NCBI RefSeq assembly: GCF_029714405.1
Contig: NZ_CP121650.1
Coordinates: forward strand, 3,167,001-3,231,000
Reading direction: 5' to 3'
Source of the DNA: Bradyrhizobium sp. CB82
GTDB lineage: Bacteria; Pseudomonadota; Alphaproteobacteria; Rhizobiales; Xanthobacteraceae
DNA: 64,000 nucleotides
In this document: piece by piece, positions 9,539-18,608 of the stretch
How the letters are laid out: every line of letters starts with the position of its first letter
Numbering within the stretch: the first letter of the stretch is position 1
Translations under genes and position numbers: made by a program
Notes under the pieces: model-generated
Database searches by the model: none
Seen by the model: only the letters and a program-made list of their open reading frames with translations
Told to the model about the DNA's origin: nothing

Positions 9539-10465
9539 TCAAAGGCGCATCGCGGCGCGCTCGATATCCGTCAGGGACCCCGTCGCGCGGAAGCGCGGAG
9601 GCGGTTCGGGGTACATGCGCGGCTGTTGAATGTAGGTCGCGGTATAGAGCAGTCGGTTGTGATCGGACTGGATGCGGCTTCCCATATGCAGGCAGCGGGC
9701 CGTGTTGACGATGAACGATGACAGGCGCGGCGCGACCATCTCCTTCACCGCGCCTTGTCCGGTCTTGGCGAACACCTGCGCGTCGCTCATATGGCTCTTC
9801 AGCGTGTTGCGGAACGGTTTCGAGGGACCTGCCGGAATGAACGTAAAGGGCCCGTCGGCGGTGTCGCGGACGTCGGTCAGGTAGATGAAGAGCTTGCAAA
9901 CGCGCTTGTCGTCGTGATCGAGATGCCAGAGCTGGGAATAGCTCAGCGCCTGGTTCGGCGTCGGCTGCGACAGGGTCAGCAGCACGTCGGAGAGCTGCGG
10001 CAGATCATGCATGAAATCGCCGATGATGCGCAGCGCCGCCGGCTGGAGTGCGTAACGCACGAAGGGATGGTCGGTCGCGAATGCACCCTTGACGAGGTCC
10101 TCGTCCAGGAGGCTCACCCAGAACGATTTGTGTCCGAGCTTCTGCTTGCCGGAGAGTTCGTTGAGGCGGCTCACCTTGTTGTCGGCGACCCCGGCCACGG
10201 CTTCTGCGAGGCTGCGGTCCACCAGCGAGGACACATCGACATAGCCGTCCCGGTCGAGCCTGCGGCTCGCCTCGCTCCATTCCGGTTTCGAGGGAAGCTT
10301 GTTCAGCAGCGCGACGCGCTTGGCCCGCGCGCCCGGTTGCAGAGTGGTCAGGGCCGCCTTGGTGACCCAGCCGAGATCGGTCCGGTTGATGTGCCACAAC
10401 AAACGGCGAAACTGGTTGATCTTCTGCTTCTTCGGTGTTTTCACGCCGGCATCGATGGTCGTCAT
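9539..10465 (-). CDS. Phytanoyl-CoA-dioxygenase (PhyH)-like Fe(II)/2-oxoglutarate oxygenase
   Basis: A 308-residue protein from MTTIDAGVKT; 17 upstream in-frame codons look non-coding. The iron-binding facial triad fits H181-x-D183 in LWHLDHDDKR and H260 in CLHMGSR, with R264 or R271 available for 2-oxoglutarate. GPFTFIPAGPS is the strand expected between them. Members of this family hydroxylate small molecules, lipids or sugars. Lying between a capsule-type gene and a flippase, it may hydroxylate a lipid-linked sugar or an acyl group on the polymer, which is inference. The N-terminal 60 residues are basic and unlike the catalytic domain. Confidence 0.75.
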   Translation of the reverse strand: MTTIDAGVKTPKKQKINQFRRLLWHINRTDLGWVTKAALTTLQPGARAKRVALLNKLPSKPEWSEASRRLDRDGYVDVSSLVDRSLAEAVAGVADNKVSRLNELSGKQKLGHKSFWVSLLDEDLVKGAFATDHPFVRYALQPAALRIIGDFMHDLPQLSDVLLTLSQPTPNQALSYSQLWHLDHDDKRVCKLFIYLTDVRDTADGPFTFIPAGPSKPFRNTLKSHMSDAQVFAKTGQGAVKEMVAPRLSSFIVNTARCLHMGSRIQSDHNRLLYTATYIQQPRMYPEPPPRFRATGSLTDIERAAMRL

Positions 10466-10528
10466 ATGGGGTCGCCCGATCGCAGGAAAGCAGGCCTCTT
10501 TAACCTCATGGCGCACCCTTTTGCTACC

Positions 10529-12064
10529 CTAAAGTGTTGCCGGCGAGACACCCTTTCGGCCGAAATAGGACCGCCCGAGACCGGCAACCAGGCTGCGTTG
10601 CTCCTGGTTCAAGACCAGGAAATATTGTGCTCCCCATGTGGCGGCGCAAAACGCGACCATCAGCGTCGCCAGGGTGCCGATTCCCGGGCTGGGCGCGAAA
10701 TACAGCATGGCGGCGAGAAAAAGCGCACCGATCAGGAGGATCGCCCAATGGGCCAGGATGGCGAACCAGAACCGCCTCGAGTCGATTTCGAGTTCCCTGA
10801 CGAAAATCATCAGCTGCCAAGGGACGATCGCGGCGGTTCCGATGGTCTGTCCGAGAATGAAGGCACGCTCGGCCAAAAGATGCACGGCCGCAAGGGTGAC
10901 CGCCGCCCAGATCATCAGATGGATCATCATCAGCATGTTCAGCCGTGCCTGAACTTTGGTACGGGTCATGAACAGCGTGTTGCCAAAGATGACGTATTGA
11001 AAACACATCGTGACCACGAACATCAGGCCCATCCAGTGGGCGAAAGGAACGATCTGCGGCCCGATCCAGATCTGCATGATGGCGGGTGACATGACCGCGG
11101 CCGCGACAAAGGGCGGCACGGTCACGATCGGCAGCATCATGATGCCGGCTTCGCCAAATCGATTGAACTGCCGGTGGTTGTTGCGCTGATCGAGCCGGCT
11201 CACGACGGGAAGCAGCGCGGACGTGAGCAGACTCGCGACCACCTTGGCGAGGCGCGGGATTCTCACGAGCGTATCGTAAATGCCCACGCTTTGCGGACCA
11301 ATGTAGATACCGATCAGAAAAGGCTGAATCGGCGCGATAATGCCGCCGATCAACTTGCCCTGCATGACGAGAATGCAGCGCGTCATCACCTCTCGGCTGA
11401 CCGTGGATGCGGGCATGGAGAGCCTGATCCGCGTGCGGCTGAGCGCGGCAATCGAGGCGCCAAGCAGGATCACCGCGCGCAACAGCGCGGCGACGACGAA
11501 ATAGTAGGTCACCGCCTCGTAGGGTTGTCCCGATCGTGCGGCATAGATGGTGGCACCGACGTAGAGAAGGGTGGTCAGGAACTCGCAGATCCGCAGCAGC
11601 CCATAGCGTTCGAAACCCTTGACGATGCCTTCCCACACCAATGCCGGGAAAAGCAGGAGATTGCTCGCAGCCGTCGCCAACAGCATATTGGTGAAGCTCG
11701 CGGCGTGAGCCGTTTCGACCTTGAATTGGGCGACGATCAGCGGAACGGCCAGCCAAATCGCAAGGCTCAGCACAATCCCCAGGAGCAAGGAGACCAGCGT
11801 CAACAACAGGATCTGGCTGCCGCCCAGCCGCCAGTCGCGGTGTTCCCTGGCACGCGCCACGACCTGCGTGGTCACTTCAGGCAGGCCGAAATCGATGATG
11901 CCGATCAGGCCCGAGGGCAGGAAAAGGCGGGTGAGGACGATCAGTCCAAACTCGGCAACGCCCCAGGTGCGGATGATGATGGGAATGACGACGACGCCGA
12001 GGACCGCGACAAGTCCGAAGACGATCGCGGACACCACGGTATTCTGAACCAGGCGCTTCAGCAT
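10529..12064 (-). CDS. Wzx/MOP-superfamily polysaccharide flippase
   Basis: A 511-residue membrane protein with about twelve to fourteen hydrophobic segments. The first, around residues 10-32, contains NTVVSAIVFGLVAVLG, and is followed by a GVAEFGLIVLTRLF segment typical of the N-terminus of MATE/Wzx-like lipid-linked oligosaccharide flippases. It is the only flippase-like protein in the window and would move the undecaprenyl-linked repeat unit to the periplasm. It sits between the legionaminate operon and the dioxygenase, 13 bases after the PtmA-like gene, and probably belongs to that transcript. Confidence 0.82.
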   Translation of the reverse strand: MLKRLVQNTVVSAIVFGLVAVLGVVVIPIIIRTWGVAEFGLIVLTRLFLPSGLIGIIDFGLPEVTTQVVARAREHRDWRLGGSQILLLTLVSLLLGIVLSLAIWLAVPLIVAQFKVETAHAASFTNMLLATAASNLLLFPALVWEGIVKGFERYGLLRICEFLTTLLYVGATIYAARSGQPYEAVTYYFVVAALLRAVILLGASIAALSRTRIRLSMPASTVSREVMTRCILVMQGKLIGGIIAPIQPFLIGIYIGPQSVGIYDTLVRIPRLAKVVASLLTSALLPVVSRLDQRNNHRQFNRFGEAGIMMLPIVTVPPFVAAAVMSPAIMQIWIGPQIVPFAHWMGLMFVVTMCFQYVIFGNTLFMTRTKVQARLNMLMMIHLMIWAAVTLAAVHLLAERAFILGQTIGTAAIVPWQLMIFVRELEIDSRRFWFAILAHWAILLIGALFLAAMLYFAPSPGIGTLATLMVAFCAATWGAQYFLVLNQEQRSLVAGLGRSYFGRKGVSPATL

Positions 12065-12077
12065 GGCATTGGCCAGG

Positions 12078-12899
12078 TCACCACGCGCTCAGGCCGCCAT
12101 CGACGGCGATATTCTGGCCGGTCACGTAAGACGCCGCATCGGACACCAGGAATAGCATTGCGCCCACCATCTCGTCGGCGCGCGCCATGCGGCCGAGCGG
12201 GATGCGGGCGCCATAGCGCTGCTTGAAGGTTTCGTTCTGTCCGCTCTCGACCCCGCCAGGCGTGAGGGTGTTGACACGAACGCCCTTGGCCGCCCAGTAG
12301 GTCGCCAGGTGCTTGGTCAGGCCGATCACGCCAGCCTTCGAGGCCGTGTACACCGCGGGCGTATTGATGGCGCGTCCGAGATATTCGGAGCCTTCATAGA
12401 TGCGCTGGTCGGGCGCCATCAGGCCGTAGATCGACGCGGTCTGCACAATCGCGCCATATCCGCGTTCGGCCATCAGCCCGCCGAATACCTGCGCGACGTT
12501 GAACATGCCGTCGAGATTGACGGACATGATTTCTCGCCAGGTTTCCTGCGAGAATCTCTCGACGGGCGCGAAGAAGGCGTCGACATCGCGGGTCTTGCTG
12601 GCGGCATTGTTGAGCAGGATCGAAACCGGTCCAAGATCGGTTTCAATGGCGCTCGCAGCGTTGCGTACCGCGTCCGGTCGGGTGATGTCGCAGGCATAGC
12701 CCCTGGCGCGGATGGAGTGGCGTGATGCGATCTCGGCTGCCGCACTTTCAGTCGCCGTCTGGTCGAGATCGACGAGCGCGACATTGGCGCCGAATTCCGC
12801 GAGGCCATCGGCGAATCGGCGTCCGAGAATGCCGCAGCCGCCGGTGATGACGGCCGTGCGGCCGGTGAGGTCGAACAGGGCCTTGAAGCTCGTGCTCAT
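12078..12899 (-). CDS. SDR oxidoreductase, PtmA-like member of the legionaminate cluster
   Basis: A 273-residue classical SDR. The cofactor motif is TGGCGILG near residues 18-25, a NNAAS strand follows, and the catalytic YxxxK is in VYTASKAG. It lies directly after legF, as ptmA (an SDR) follows ptmB/legF in Campylobacter jejuni. PtmA there has been linked to supplying the amino-sugar precursor of the GDP-branch, though its reaction is not settled. A close relative is encoded at 36645-37484, sharing the GLMAPDQRIYE / GVIAPDQRLYR segment and the same ending (TGQN.. DGG.S.W). The exact substrate is not deducible. Confidence 0.8.
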   Translation of the reverse strand: MSTSFKALFDLTGRTAVITGGCGILGRRFADGLAEFGANVALVDLDQTATESAAAEIASRHSIRARGYACDITRPDAVRNAASAIETDLGPVSILLNNAASKTRDVDAFFAPVERFSQETWREIMSVNLDGMFNVAQVFGGLMAERGYGAIVQTASIYGLMAPDQRIYEGSEYLGRAINTPAVYTASKAGVIGLTKHLATYWAAKGVRVNTLTPGGVESGQNETFKQRYGARIPLGRMARADEMVGAMLFLVSDAASYVTGQNIAVDGGLSAW

Positions 12900-12909
12900 C
12901 GCTCAGTCC

Positions 12910-13611
12910 TCAAGCCTTGAGCCGTTGACGGAGCAAGAGCTCCACCAAGGCGAAATCGAGATCGGAATCGATGTCGACCGAACGCTCTTCCGGCATTTCG
13001 AATAGGTGGGTGTCCGGATAGAACACCGCCGGATGTTGCAGGAACGGCCCGACACGCCAGACGTAGATTGACGCATTCATGTCGAAGCAGCGCGGCGCGT
13101 CCTGGCGTCGCACGATCGGAGGATCGGCCAATTTCGACAGGCCGACGCTGCCGTCGGCGCGCTGCTCGACCAAATTGAAATAGGGCGAACGGCGCGCCGG
13201 CGCACCGGTGATGACGTTGCGCGCCCCGGACTGTCGCAGCAGATTCACGGCGCCGGTGATGTCGGAGGCAAGGCGCAGCGGTGAGGTAACGTCGAGGTCG
13301 ACGAAGATCTCCGGCGTCTTGCCGGTGCGGGCGATCGCCTGTTCGAGGCAGTGGCGGATCGCCGGTAGCTTCGGCGCGGTGTCGGTCGCCATCTCGTCGG
13401 GACGCCTGACGGCGATGTCGGCGCCGGCCGTCAGCGCGGCCTCGAGCAGCGCGTCGGAATCGCTGCTGAAGGCGATCGCATCGAACAGCGCAGTCTCGCG
13501 TGCCTGTGCGATGCTCCAGGCGAGCACTGGCCTGCCCATCAGATCGCGGGAATTCTTGCCCACGACCCCCTTCGAGCCGCCGCGCGCGCAGATCGTGCAG
13601 ATCAGACTCAT
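12910..13611 (-). CDS. legF: CMP-N,N'-diacetyllegionaminate synthase (acylneuraminate cytidylyltransferase family)
   Basis: A 233-residue protein starting at MSLICTICARGGSKG. The same frame remains open for 131 codons upstream over the preceding gene, but the arginine-rich sequence there is an artefact. CARGGSKGVVGKN at 8-20 is the CTP-binding motif of CMP-sialate synthetases, and DLDVTSPLR and DSDLDF complete the pattern. The enzyme activates the nonulosonic acid made by LegI with CTP. The ATG overlaps the oxidoreductase stop as ATGA. The assignment to legionaminate rather than another nonulosonate rests on the neighbouring legB, legC, legG, legI and ptmE. Confidence 0.85.
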   Translation of the reverse strand: MSLICTICARGGSKGVVGKNSRDLMGRPVLAWSIAQARETALFDAIAFSSDSDALLEAALTAGADIAVRRPDEMATDTAPKLPAIRHCLEQAIARTGKTPEIFVDLDVTSPLRLASDITGAVNLLRQSGARNVITGAPARRSPYFNLVEQRADGSVGLSKLADPPIVRRQDAPRCFDMNASIYVWRVGPFLQHPAVFYPDTHLFEMPEERSVDIDSDLDFALVELLLRQRLKA

Positions 13612-14516
13612 GGCGAGATCCAGCTCTCCGAGTGCAGCGCGCGCTCGCTGGCATCGATCAGGTGCATGACGCCGAGAGCTTCCGGCAGAGAGCAGACCGG
13701 GCTCGCGCCGCGCATGGCCGCGACGTGCATGTCGCGATAGCTCTGGTCCCGCTCGCTGGCGATGTCCGTTGCCTTGCCATTGACCGTGAGGCGGCTGCTC
13801 ACGAGGTCGGCTTCGATGGTGTCGTTGTCGAGATTGACGCGGATGCGGCGGATGCCCTGGCGGTCCAGGTAATCCATGTGGACGTGAACCGATTGTGCCC
13901 GCTGCATGTCGAGCAGGAGGTCGAGGTGATCGTCGACGTCGATGTCGCGAGCCCCCGACGCGCCGCCAAGCGCCGCGACGCGGTGCCATGGGCCGAACAG
14001 CCACAACAGATAATCGAGCTCGTGACTTAAATCCCTGAGCACGCCGCCGCCGGCATCAGCAGTTGCGGAGGCTGTTGTGCGATGATCGCGGCCGGGCCGC
14101 CAATCCCTGATGTCCTGCCCGACATAGGCCGCGACGGTGATCGCCTCGCGCCCTCGGAGCCTTTCGGCGAGTGCGGTCATCACCGGGTGGAAGCGTAGAT
14201 TGTAGCCGACGCTTACATGGGCAAATGGGTAGTCGGGCGCGGGCGCGGGTTTTGCGAACAACGGCTTCTCGACCAGCACCGATCCGCGAAAGCCGGCCTG
14301 TGCAAGCGCCAGCAAATCGCCCGCGTGTCGCGCGGTCTCGGTGGCGACGACCGCGTAGTCGGGGCGCATCTGTGTGACTGCGGTCTCGATGGACCCGTGG
14401 TCGCCGCCGTCGCGGCGGCTCACGGTTGTCACTTGCAGACCGAGTTCACGCAGGACCCGCGCGTGGCGGAGTCCGATCGAGCCCAGGCCAATCACGACGG
14501 CGGTTCTGGAGGTCAC
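13608..14516 (-). CDS. Gfo/Idh/MocA-family NAD(P)-dependent oxidoreductase in ptmF position
   Basis: A 302-residue protein with an N-terminal Rossmann motif VIGLGSIGLRHARVL (about 8-22). It also has the family's EKPL motif in GSVLVEKPLFAKP, and GGGVLRDLSHELDYL, which holds the substrate-binding D-x-x-x-H. It is coupled at both ends by four-base ATGA overlaps, with the CBS-nucleotidyltransferase upstream and legF downstream. In Campylobacter jejuni this slot between ptmE and ptmB holds ptmF. I could not confirm homology between the two. A role in oxidation, reduction or epimerisation of a sugar or nonulosonate intermediate is likely. Confidence 0.82.
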   Translation of the reverse strand: MTSRTAVVIGLGSIGLRHARVLRELGLQVTTVSRRDGGDHGSIETAVTQMRPDYAVVATETARHAGDLLALAQAGFRGSVLVEKPLFAKPAPAPDYPFAHVSVGYNLRFHPVMTALAERLRGREAITVAAYVGQDIRDWRPGRDHRTTASATADAGGGVLRDLSHELDYLLWLFGPWHRVAALGGASGARDIDVDDHLDLLLDMQRAQSVHVHMDYLDRQGIRRIRVNLDNDTIEADLVSSRLTVNGKATDIASERDQSYRDMHVAAMRGASPVCSLPEALGVMHLIDASERALHSESWISP

Positions 14517-15562
14517 AGGAAGACCTCGTGAAACTCCGCATGCGCCTGCTCGAAATCCTCCATGCGGCCAATGTCGAGCCAGTATTCGCGGATCGGATAG
14601 ACCGCGACACGTCCCTTGCTGGCCATGACACGCTCCAACACGGCCGGCATGTCCACCCGGACGCCGGGTTCGACATGGCGAAACACCGAGCGCCCAATCA
14701 CATAGATGCCGGCGCTGACGAACCAGCTCTCCGTCGGCTTCTCGCGGATGGTTTGGAGAAAGCCTTCGGACGTCGAGATCACGCCATAGGGCACGTGCAC
14801 CTTGTGCTCGCGTACCGCCATCGTCGCTTCGGCCGGCGTTCCGTTGTGGAAGTCGAGAAGCGCGCCGTAATTGATCGTGGTGAGGATGTCGCCATTTGTG
14901 ACGACCATCGGCAGGTCCGGCGGCGTCGGCAACAGCCCGAGAGCGCCGGCGGTCCCCAAGCGCTCCGTTTCATGGACATACTGGATATTCGCGCCGAAAG
15001 CGGCGCCGTCGGCAAAATGGTCCTTGATCAGGTCGGCCTTGTAATTGACCGAGATGAGGATGTTGCCGAAGCCCTGCTGCACGATGTTGCGCACGATGGT
15101 CTCCAGCAGCGGCCGGCCGCCCACATTGAGCATCGGCTTCGGTACGTCCCGCGTCAGCGCACCGAGACGCTCGCCGAGCCCGCCGGCCATGATCAAAACC
15201 GGGTTCGGATAGTGGCGCGCCTCGAGCAGCTCATCGAGCGTCTCGACCAAGATCAGGTGGCCGCCCTCGTCCACGAGCGGGAGCTGCTTGATCGATTTTT
15301 GCCGCATCAGATGCAGACGGTCGTCGCGCGACAGCGTCGCCGGCGCCGATACCGGCGCGCGGTTCATCACGTCGGTCGCAAGTCCCGTGAGCGAAATGCC
15401 GCGGAGCAGGCCCCGCCGGACATCGCCGTCCGTGACCACGCCAAGCAGGCGATTCTGGTCGTCGAGCACGAGCGCAATCTGAATGCTGCCGCTTTCGATC
15501 GCCGCAATGGCCTCGCCCACAGTCGCCTGCGTTCCAACGATGGCTCTGCGCCAGGATTTCAT
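14513..15562 (-). CDS. ptmE: CBS-domain-fused sugar-phosphate nucleotidyltransferase (PtmE type)
   Basis: A 349-residue fusion. Residues 1-118 form a CBS pair, with GVVTDGDVRRGLL at 41-53 and IKQLPLVDEGG at 91-101. Residues 120-349 are an NTP-transferase domain with IMAGGLGERL at 124-133 and KPMLNVGGRP. PtmE of Campylobacter jejuni has the same architecture and guanylates glucosamine-1-phosphate to open a GDP-linked legionaminate route. The position among leg genes supports the same call here. The specificity for GTP cannot be seen by eye. The CBS module, which usually binds adenine nucleotides, suggests allosteric control. It is the 5' gene of the ptmE-ptmA block and lies divergent from the neuD-type gene. 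Confidence 0.83.
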   Translation of the reverse strand: MKSWRRAIVGTQATVGEAIAAIESGSIQIALVLDDQNRLLGVVTDGDVRRGLLRGISLTGLATDVMNRAPVSAPATLSRDDRLHLMRQKSIKQLPLVDEGGHLILVETLDELLEARHYPNPVLIMAGGLGERLGALTRDVPKPMLNVGGRPLLETIVRNIVQQGFGNILISVNYKADLIKDHFADGAAFGANIQYVHETERLGTAGALGLLPTPPDLPMVVTNGDILTTINYGALLDFHNGTPAEATMAVREHKVHVPYGVISTSEGFLQTIREKPTESWFVSAGIYVIGRSVFRHVEPGVRVDMPAVLERVMASKGRVAVYPIREYWLDIGRMEDFEQAHAEFHEVFL

Positions 15563-15760
15563 GGCAATCTGCCTCGTATACGCCGGTTTTTTGGGGGCGC
15601 CCCGCGGGTGATTGAGCTATATCGCGGCTGGGCGGGGCGGCGTCAACCCCAAGGGGCGCTACGTCGGATTGTCGTTGTTGACGTACGCGATTTCCGGTCC
15701 GGATCGGTGGTTTGAAGGCCCGAAACCCGGGCAGTAGGATGAGGGCGCAGGGGAGTGGTA

Positions 15761-16372
15761 ATGGACGATCTCATCATCATCGGCGGCGGCGAGCACGCCG
15801 TCATGGTTTACGAGGCGGCGCTGCTGTCCGGTCAGTTCAATATCGTCGGGTTCGTCGATCGCCAGTTCGTCAGGCTCGGCGAGCTTCCCTACCTCGGAAC
15901 CGATGCGGACGTGCCGAACTACCCGGATGCCGCCTTCGTGGTCGGAATTGGGACGCTGCAGGCCGGGCCGGCGCGCGCGCAGATGATCGGCCGTGTGCGG
16001 GTCAAGCGCTGGGCTTGCGTCATTCATCCACGCGCATTCGTCTCGCCATCGGCCAGGATCGGAGTGGGCACCGTCGTCATGCCGGGTGCCATCGTGAATG
16101 CGAGGGCCGTGATCGGCGATCATTGCATCATCAATTCCGGCGTCATCATCGAGCACGACGTGCGTATCGGGGACTGCACCCATCTGTCGCCTGGAACCGT
16201 TGCCGGTGGTGGCGCGGAGATCGGCGAGAACTGCTTCGTTGGTCTCGGAAGCCGGGTGCGGGATCACATCACCATCGGCAAGGACACGTTTATTGCGATG
16301 GGCTCGGTGGTCACGGCCTCCTGTCCCGACGGATCGGCGCTCAGCGGTGTTCCGGCAAAGCCTCGCGGCTAG
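15761..16372 (+). CDS. NeuD/PglD-type sugar O/N-acyltransferase, candidate LegH
   Basis: A 203-residue protein. The ATG at 15761 has an AGGGGAG ribosome-binding site six bases upstream, so it is preferred over the GTG at 15755. The N-terminal [10 protein letters not shown] is a PglD-N Rossmann motif. From about residue 85 there are left-handed beta-helix hexapeptide repeats ([27 protein letters not shown]) with the H-x-x-L-S-P-G motif. Relatives acetylate the 4-amino group of UDP-linked 4-amino sugars (PglD) or O-acetylate sialic acid (NeuD). Since the pathway here otherwise lacks an N-acetyltransferase between LegC and LegG, LegH is the best guess. It is the only plus-strand gene in its block. 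Confidence 0.8.
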   Translation: MDDLIIIGGGEHAVMVYEAALLSGQFNIVGFVDRQFVRLGELPYLGTDADVPNYPDAAFVVGIGTLQAGPARAQMIGRVRVKRWACVIHPRAFVSPSARIGVGTVVMPGAIVNARAVIGDHCIINSGVIIEHDVRIGDCTHLSPGTVAGGGAEIGENCFVGLGSRVRDHITIGKDTFIAMGSVVTASCPDGSALSGVPAKPRG

Positions 16373-17442
16373 ACAGGATCGTCCGGCTCGAGCGCGCGCG
16401 ACGCTGCCGTCCCGATCAGCGACCAATAGTCGATTGGAGGACGGCCGGATCCTGGACGTTTGGCAATGATGTCCTCCGGGCCAATGATTTCGCCAGGCTT
16501 CAGCGACCGCGCCGCAACCAGGCTCTTGCGCGCCACGGGCACATTGCCGATCTCCGAGGATTTTGGCGCCTTTACGCCATCGCCAAGTGAGCTCTCGACA
16601 TTGCGGATCGCCACCACCATCCGCTTGAATTCTTCCGGCTCGATCGATGCAGCATGATCGGGGCCTTCGGCCTTTCGATCGAGCGTCAGGTGCTTTTCGA
16701 TGATGCTCGCGCCGAGCGCGACCGCGGCGAGCGAAATCTCGAATCCGTCGGTATGATCGGAATAGCCGACCGGCAGCTGGAATGCAGCCCGCATCGTCGT
16801 CATTGCAGCGAGATTCACATCGGCGGTCGGGCAGGGATATTCGGTGGTACAATGAAGCAGGCTGACGTGCCGCCCGAGCGTGGCGCGCGCGGCCGGATCG
16901 CGCCATGCCGCGCGGAAGGCGGCAATGCCCGGCGGATCGCTGTGGCGGGCATAACCATGTGCCAGCACGCCCAGCGCCTCCTCGATCTCTCCCAACGTCG
17001 CCATGCCGGTCGAAAGGATCAGCGTCGCGCCGGCCCTCGCCACTGCGTGCAGCAGCGGTGCATTGGTGAGATCGCCGGAGCCGAGCTTGATGCGCGGCAG
17101 CTTCAACGACAAAAGAAAGGCGAGCGAGGCATGGTCGAACGGGGTCGACAGGAACTCGATGTTGCGGGCGGCAGCGCGCGCGATCAGGGCCTGATGTGCG
17201 GCGTGCGGCAGTTCGAGTCGCGTCAGCATGGCCAGCTGGCTCTCGGCAGCATCCGTCGTACGTTGTTGATAGTCCGCCTTTTTCGCAGCGCTGGCCGCGA
17301 GCGACTTCGCGTTGAACGTCTGGAACTTGACGACGTCGGCACCGGCCTCTGCTGCAGCATCGACCAGCGCCAGCGCCTTCTCCAGGCTGCCGTCGTGATT
17401 GACGCCCGCTTCCGCGATGATCAGCGTACGGCTTGCCGTCAT
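16369..17442 (-). CDS. legI: Legionaminic acid synthase (NeuB family)
   Basis: A 357-residue protein of normal NeuB length. It condenses an N-acyl-hexosamine derivative with phosphoenolpyruvate. [11 protein letters not shown] opens the TIM barrel, and [20 protein letters not shown] and STGMATLGE are the family's PEP and substrate segments. [11 protein letters not shown] and EKHLTLDR follow. Residues from about 290 form the antifreeze-like SAF domain ([17 protein letters not shown]). The gene is ATGA-coupled to legG and its 3' end overlaps the convergent neuD-type gene by four bases. The second NeuB in the window (40545-42464) has an extra C-terminal barrel that this one lacks. Confidence 0.9.
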   Translation of the reverse strand: MTASRTLIIAEAGVNHDGSLEKALALVDAAAEAGADVVKFQTFNAKSLAASAAKKADYQQRTTDAAESQLAMLTRLELPHAAHQALIARAAARNIEFLSTPFDHASLAFLLSLKLPRIKLGSGDLTNAPLLHAVARAGATLILSTGMATLGEIEEALGVLAHGYARHSDPPGIAAFRAAWRDPAARATLGRHVSLLHCTTEYPCPTADVNLAAMTTMRAAFQLPVGYSDHTDGFEISLAAVALGASIIEKHLTLDRKAEGPDHAASIEPEEFKRMVVAIRNVESSLGDGVKAPKSSEIGNVPVARKSLVAARSLKPGEIIGPEDIIAKRPGSGRPPIDYWSLIGTAASRALEPDDPV

Positions 17443-18608
17443 GGGCGCGCTCCAGGCTCGTAAAATCCCTTCCTCAGGAGCGGCCTGAAATCGGGGATGC
17501 CGGCGACGATCTCCGCAAATCGCCGGCTGGATTCGCCGTCACCGTAGGGATTGACCGTCGCCTGGCGCCCGCGCGCCAGAGCCTGCGCAATGGCGGCGGC
17601 GATCGCGGCGTGCCCGGGCGGTGTATGAAACACCGACGCAGCGCGCTCGCGGCCCTGCTGACGCTCGCCGATGTCGACCGTTGGAATGCCGAGCGAGGGC
17701 GCTTCGAGGATGCCGCTCGACGAGTTGCCGATCACGACATCCACCTGGTTCATGAGGCTGAGATAGCGAAGCTGGCCGAGCGATGCGACGGCGACGCTCT
17801 TGGGCCGTCCGGCTACGAATGCCTCGATCCGGTCGTTCAGTGCGCGCCCCTCGGCATCGGCGTTGGCGAGCGTGAAGACCAGACCGAAGGCAGGATCGAG
17901 CGTCGAGAGCGCAGCGAACAGCTCCTCCAGTTCAGCGACCGACCGTCCCGCTTCGACCGTGACAGGATGGAACGTCACCAGCGCATTGCGGCTCGCGAGC
18001 GCCATCCCTACCGCGCGACCGGTGCCGTCGCGATCCAGCAATGCCAGGCGCTTGATCGCGTCGATGCCGACCGAGCCGATGGTGTGAATCCGCGACGGAT
18101 GCTCGCCGAGCTGGATCAGCCGCCGGGTCGAACCCTCGTTGCTGGTGAAATGCAGATGCGACATCTTGCTGATGGCGTGACGCGTCGATTCATCGACTGC
18201 ACCTTCGGTGACGTCGCCGCCGAACAGATGTGCCATCGGCAGACGCATGAACATCGCGGCCTGCGCGGCTGCGAATGTCTCGAAACGGTCGCCGAGCACG
18301 ACCACGAGATCGGGCCTCAGTCGCGCAAACGCGTCGGCAAATCCGATCACCCCCAGTCCGACCGATTTTGCAACACCGGCGCCGGTGTCGCTGCTGAGCA
18401 GCGTTTCGATGGTTTCGTCGACGGTAAATCCTTCGTCGCGGATGTTGTTGAAGGTGTAGCCGAACTCCGGCGCGAGATGCATGCCGGTCGCAACGAGCTG
18501 AAGTGTCAGGCCGGGGGTTTCCCGGATCGCGCGCATCGGCCAGGCCAGCAGCCCGAAATCAGCCCGACTGCCGGTGACGAAGCAGATCTTGCGCGCGGCG
18601 TCACTCAT
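17439..18608 (-). CDS. legG: Hydrolysing NDP-2,4-diacetamido-2,4,6-trideoxyglucose 2-epimerase (NeuC/LegG)
   Basis: A 389-residue GT-B-fold epimerase of the WecB/NeuC group. KICFVTGSRADFGLL is the N-terminal nucleotide-sugar motif and VVVLGDRFETFAAAQAA is characteristic of the hydrolysing NeuC branch. LFGGDVTEGAVDES and VIGNSSSGILEAPSLGIPTVDIG follow in the second domain. The enzyme removes the nucleotide and inverts C2, giving the hexosamine that LegI condenses. It starts with an eight-base overlap into legC and ends ATGA-coupled to legI. GDP versus UDP specificity is inferred only from the nearby ptmE. Confidence 0.88.
   Translation of the reverse strand: MSDAARKICFVTGSRADFGLLAWPMRAIRETPGLTLQLVATGMHLAPEFGYTFNNIRDEGFTVDETIETLLSSDTGAGVAKSVGLGVIGFADAFARLRPDLVVVLGDRFETFAAAQAAMFMRLPMAHLFGGDVTEGAVDESTRHAISKMSHLHFTSNEGSTRRLIQLGEHPSRIHTIGSVGIDAIKRLALLDRDGTGRAVGMALASRNALVTFHPVTVEAGRSVAELEELFAALSTLDPAFGLVFTLANADAEGRALNDRIEAFVAGRPKSVAVASLGQLRYLSLMNQVDVVIGNSSSGILEAPSLGIPTVDIGERQQGRERAASVFHTPPGHAAIAAAIAQALARGRQATVNPYGDGESSRRFAEIVAGIPDFRPLLRKGFYEPGARP

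Noticed and set aside
13612..14004. N-terminal extension of LegF by 131 codons
   Set aside because: The extension overlaps the oxidoreductase gene and is arginine- and histidine-rich; the motif-proximal ATG with ATGA coupling is the better start.
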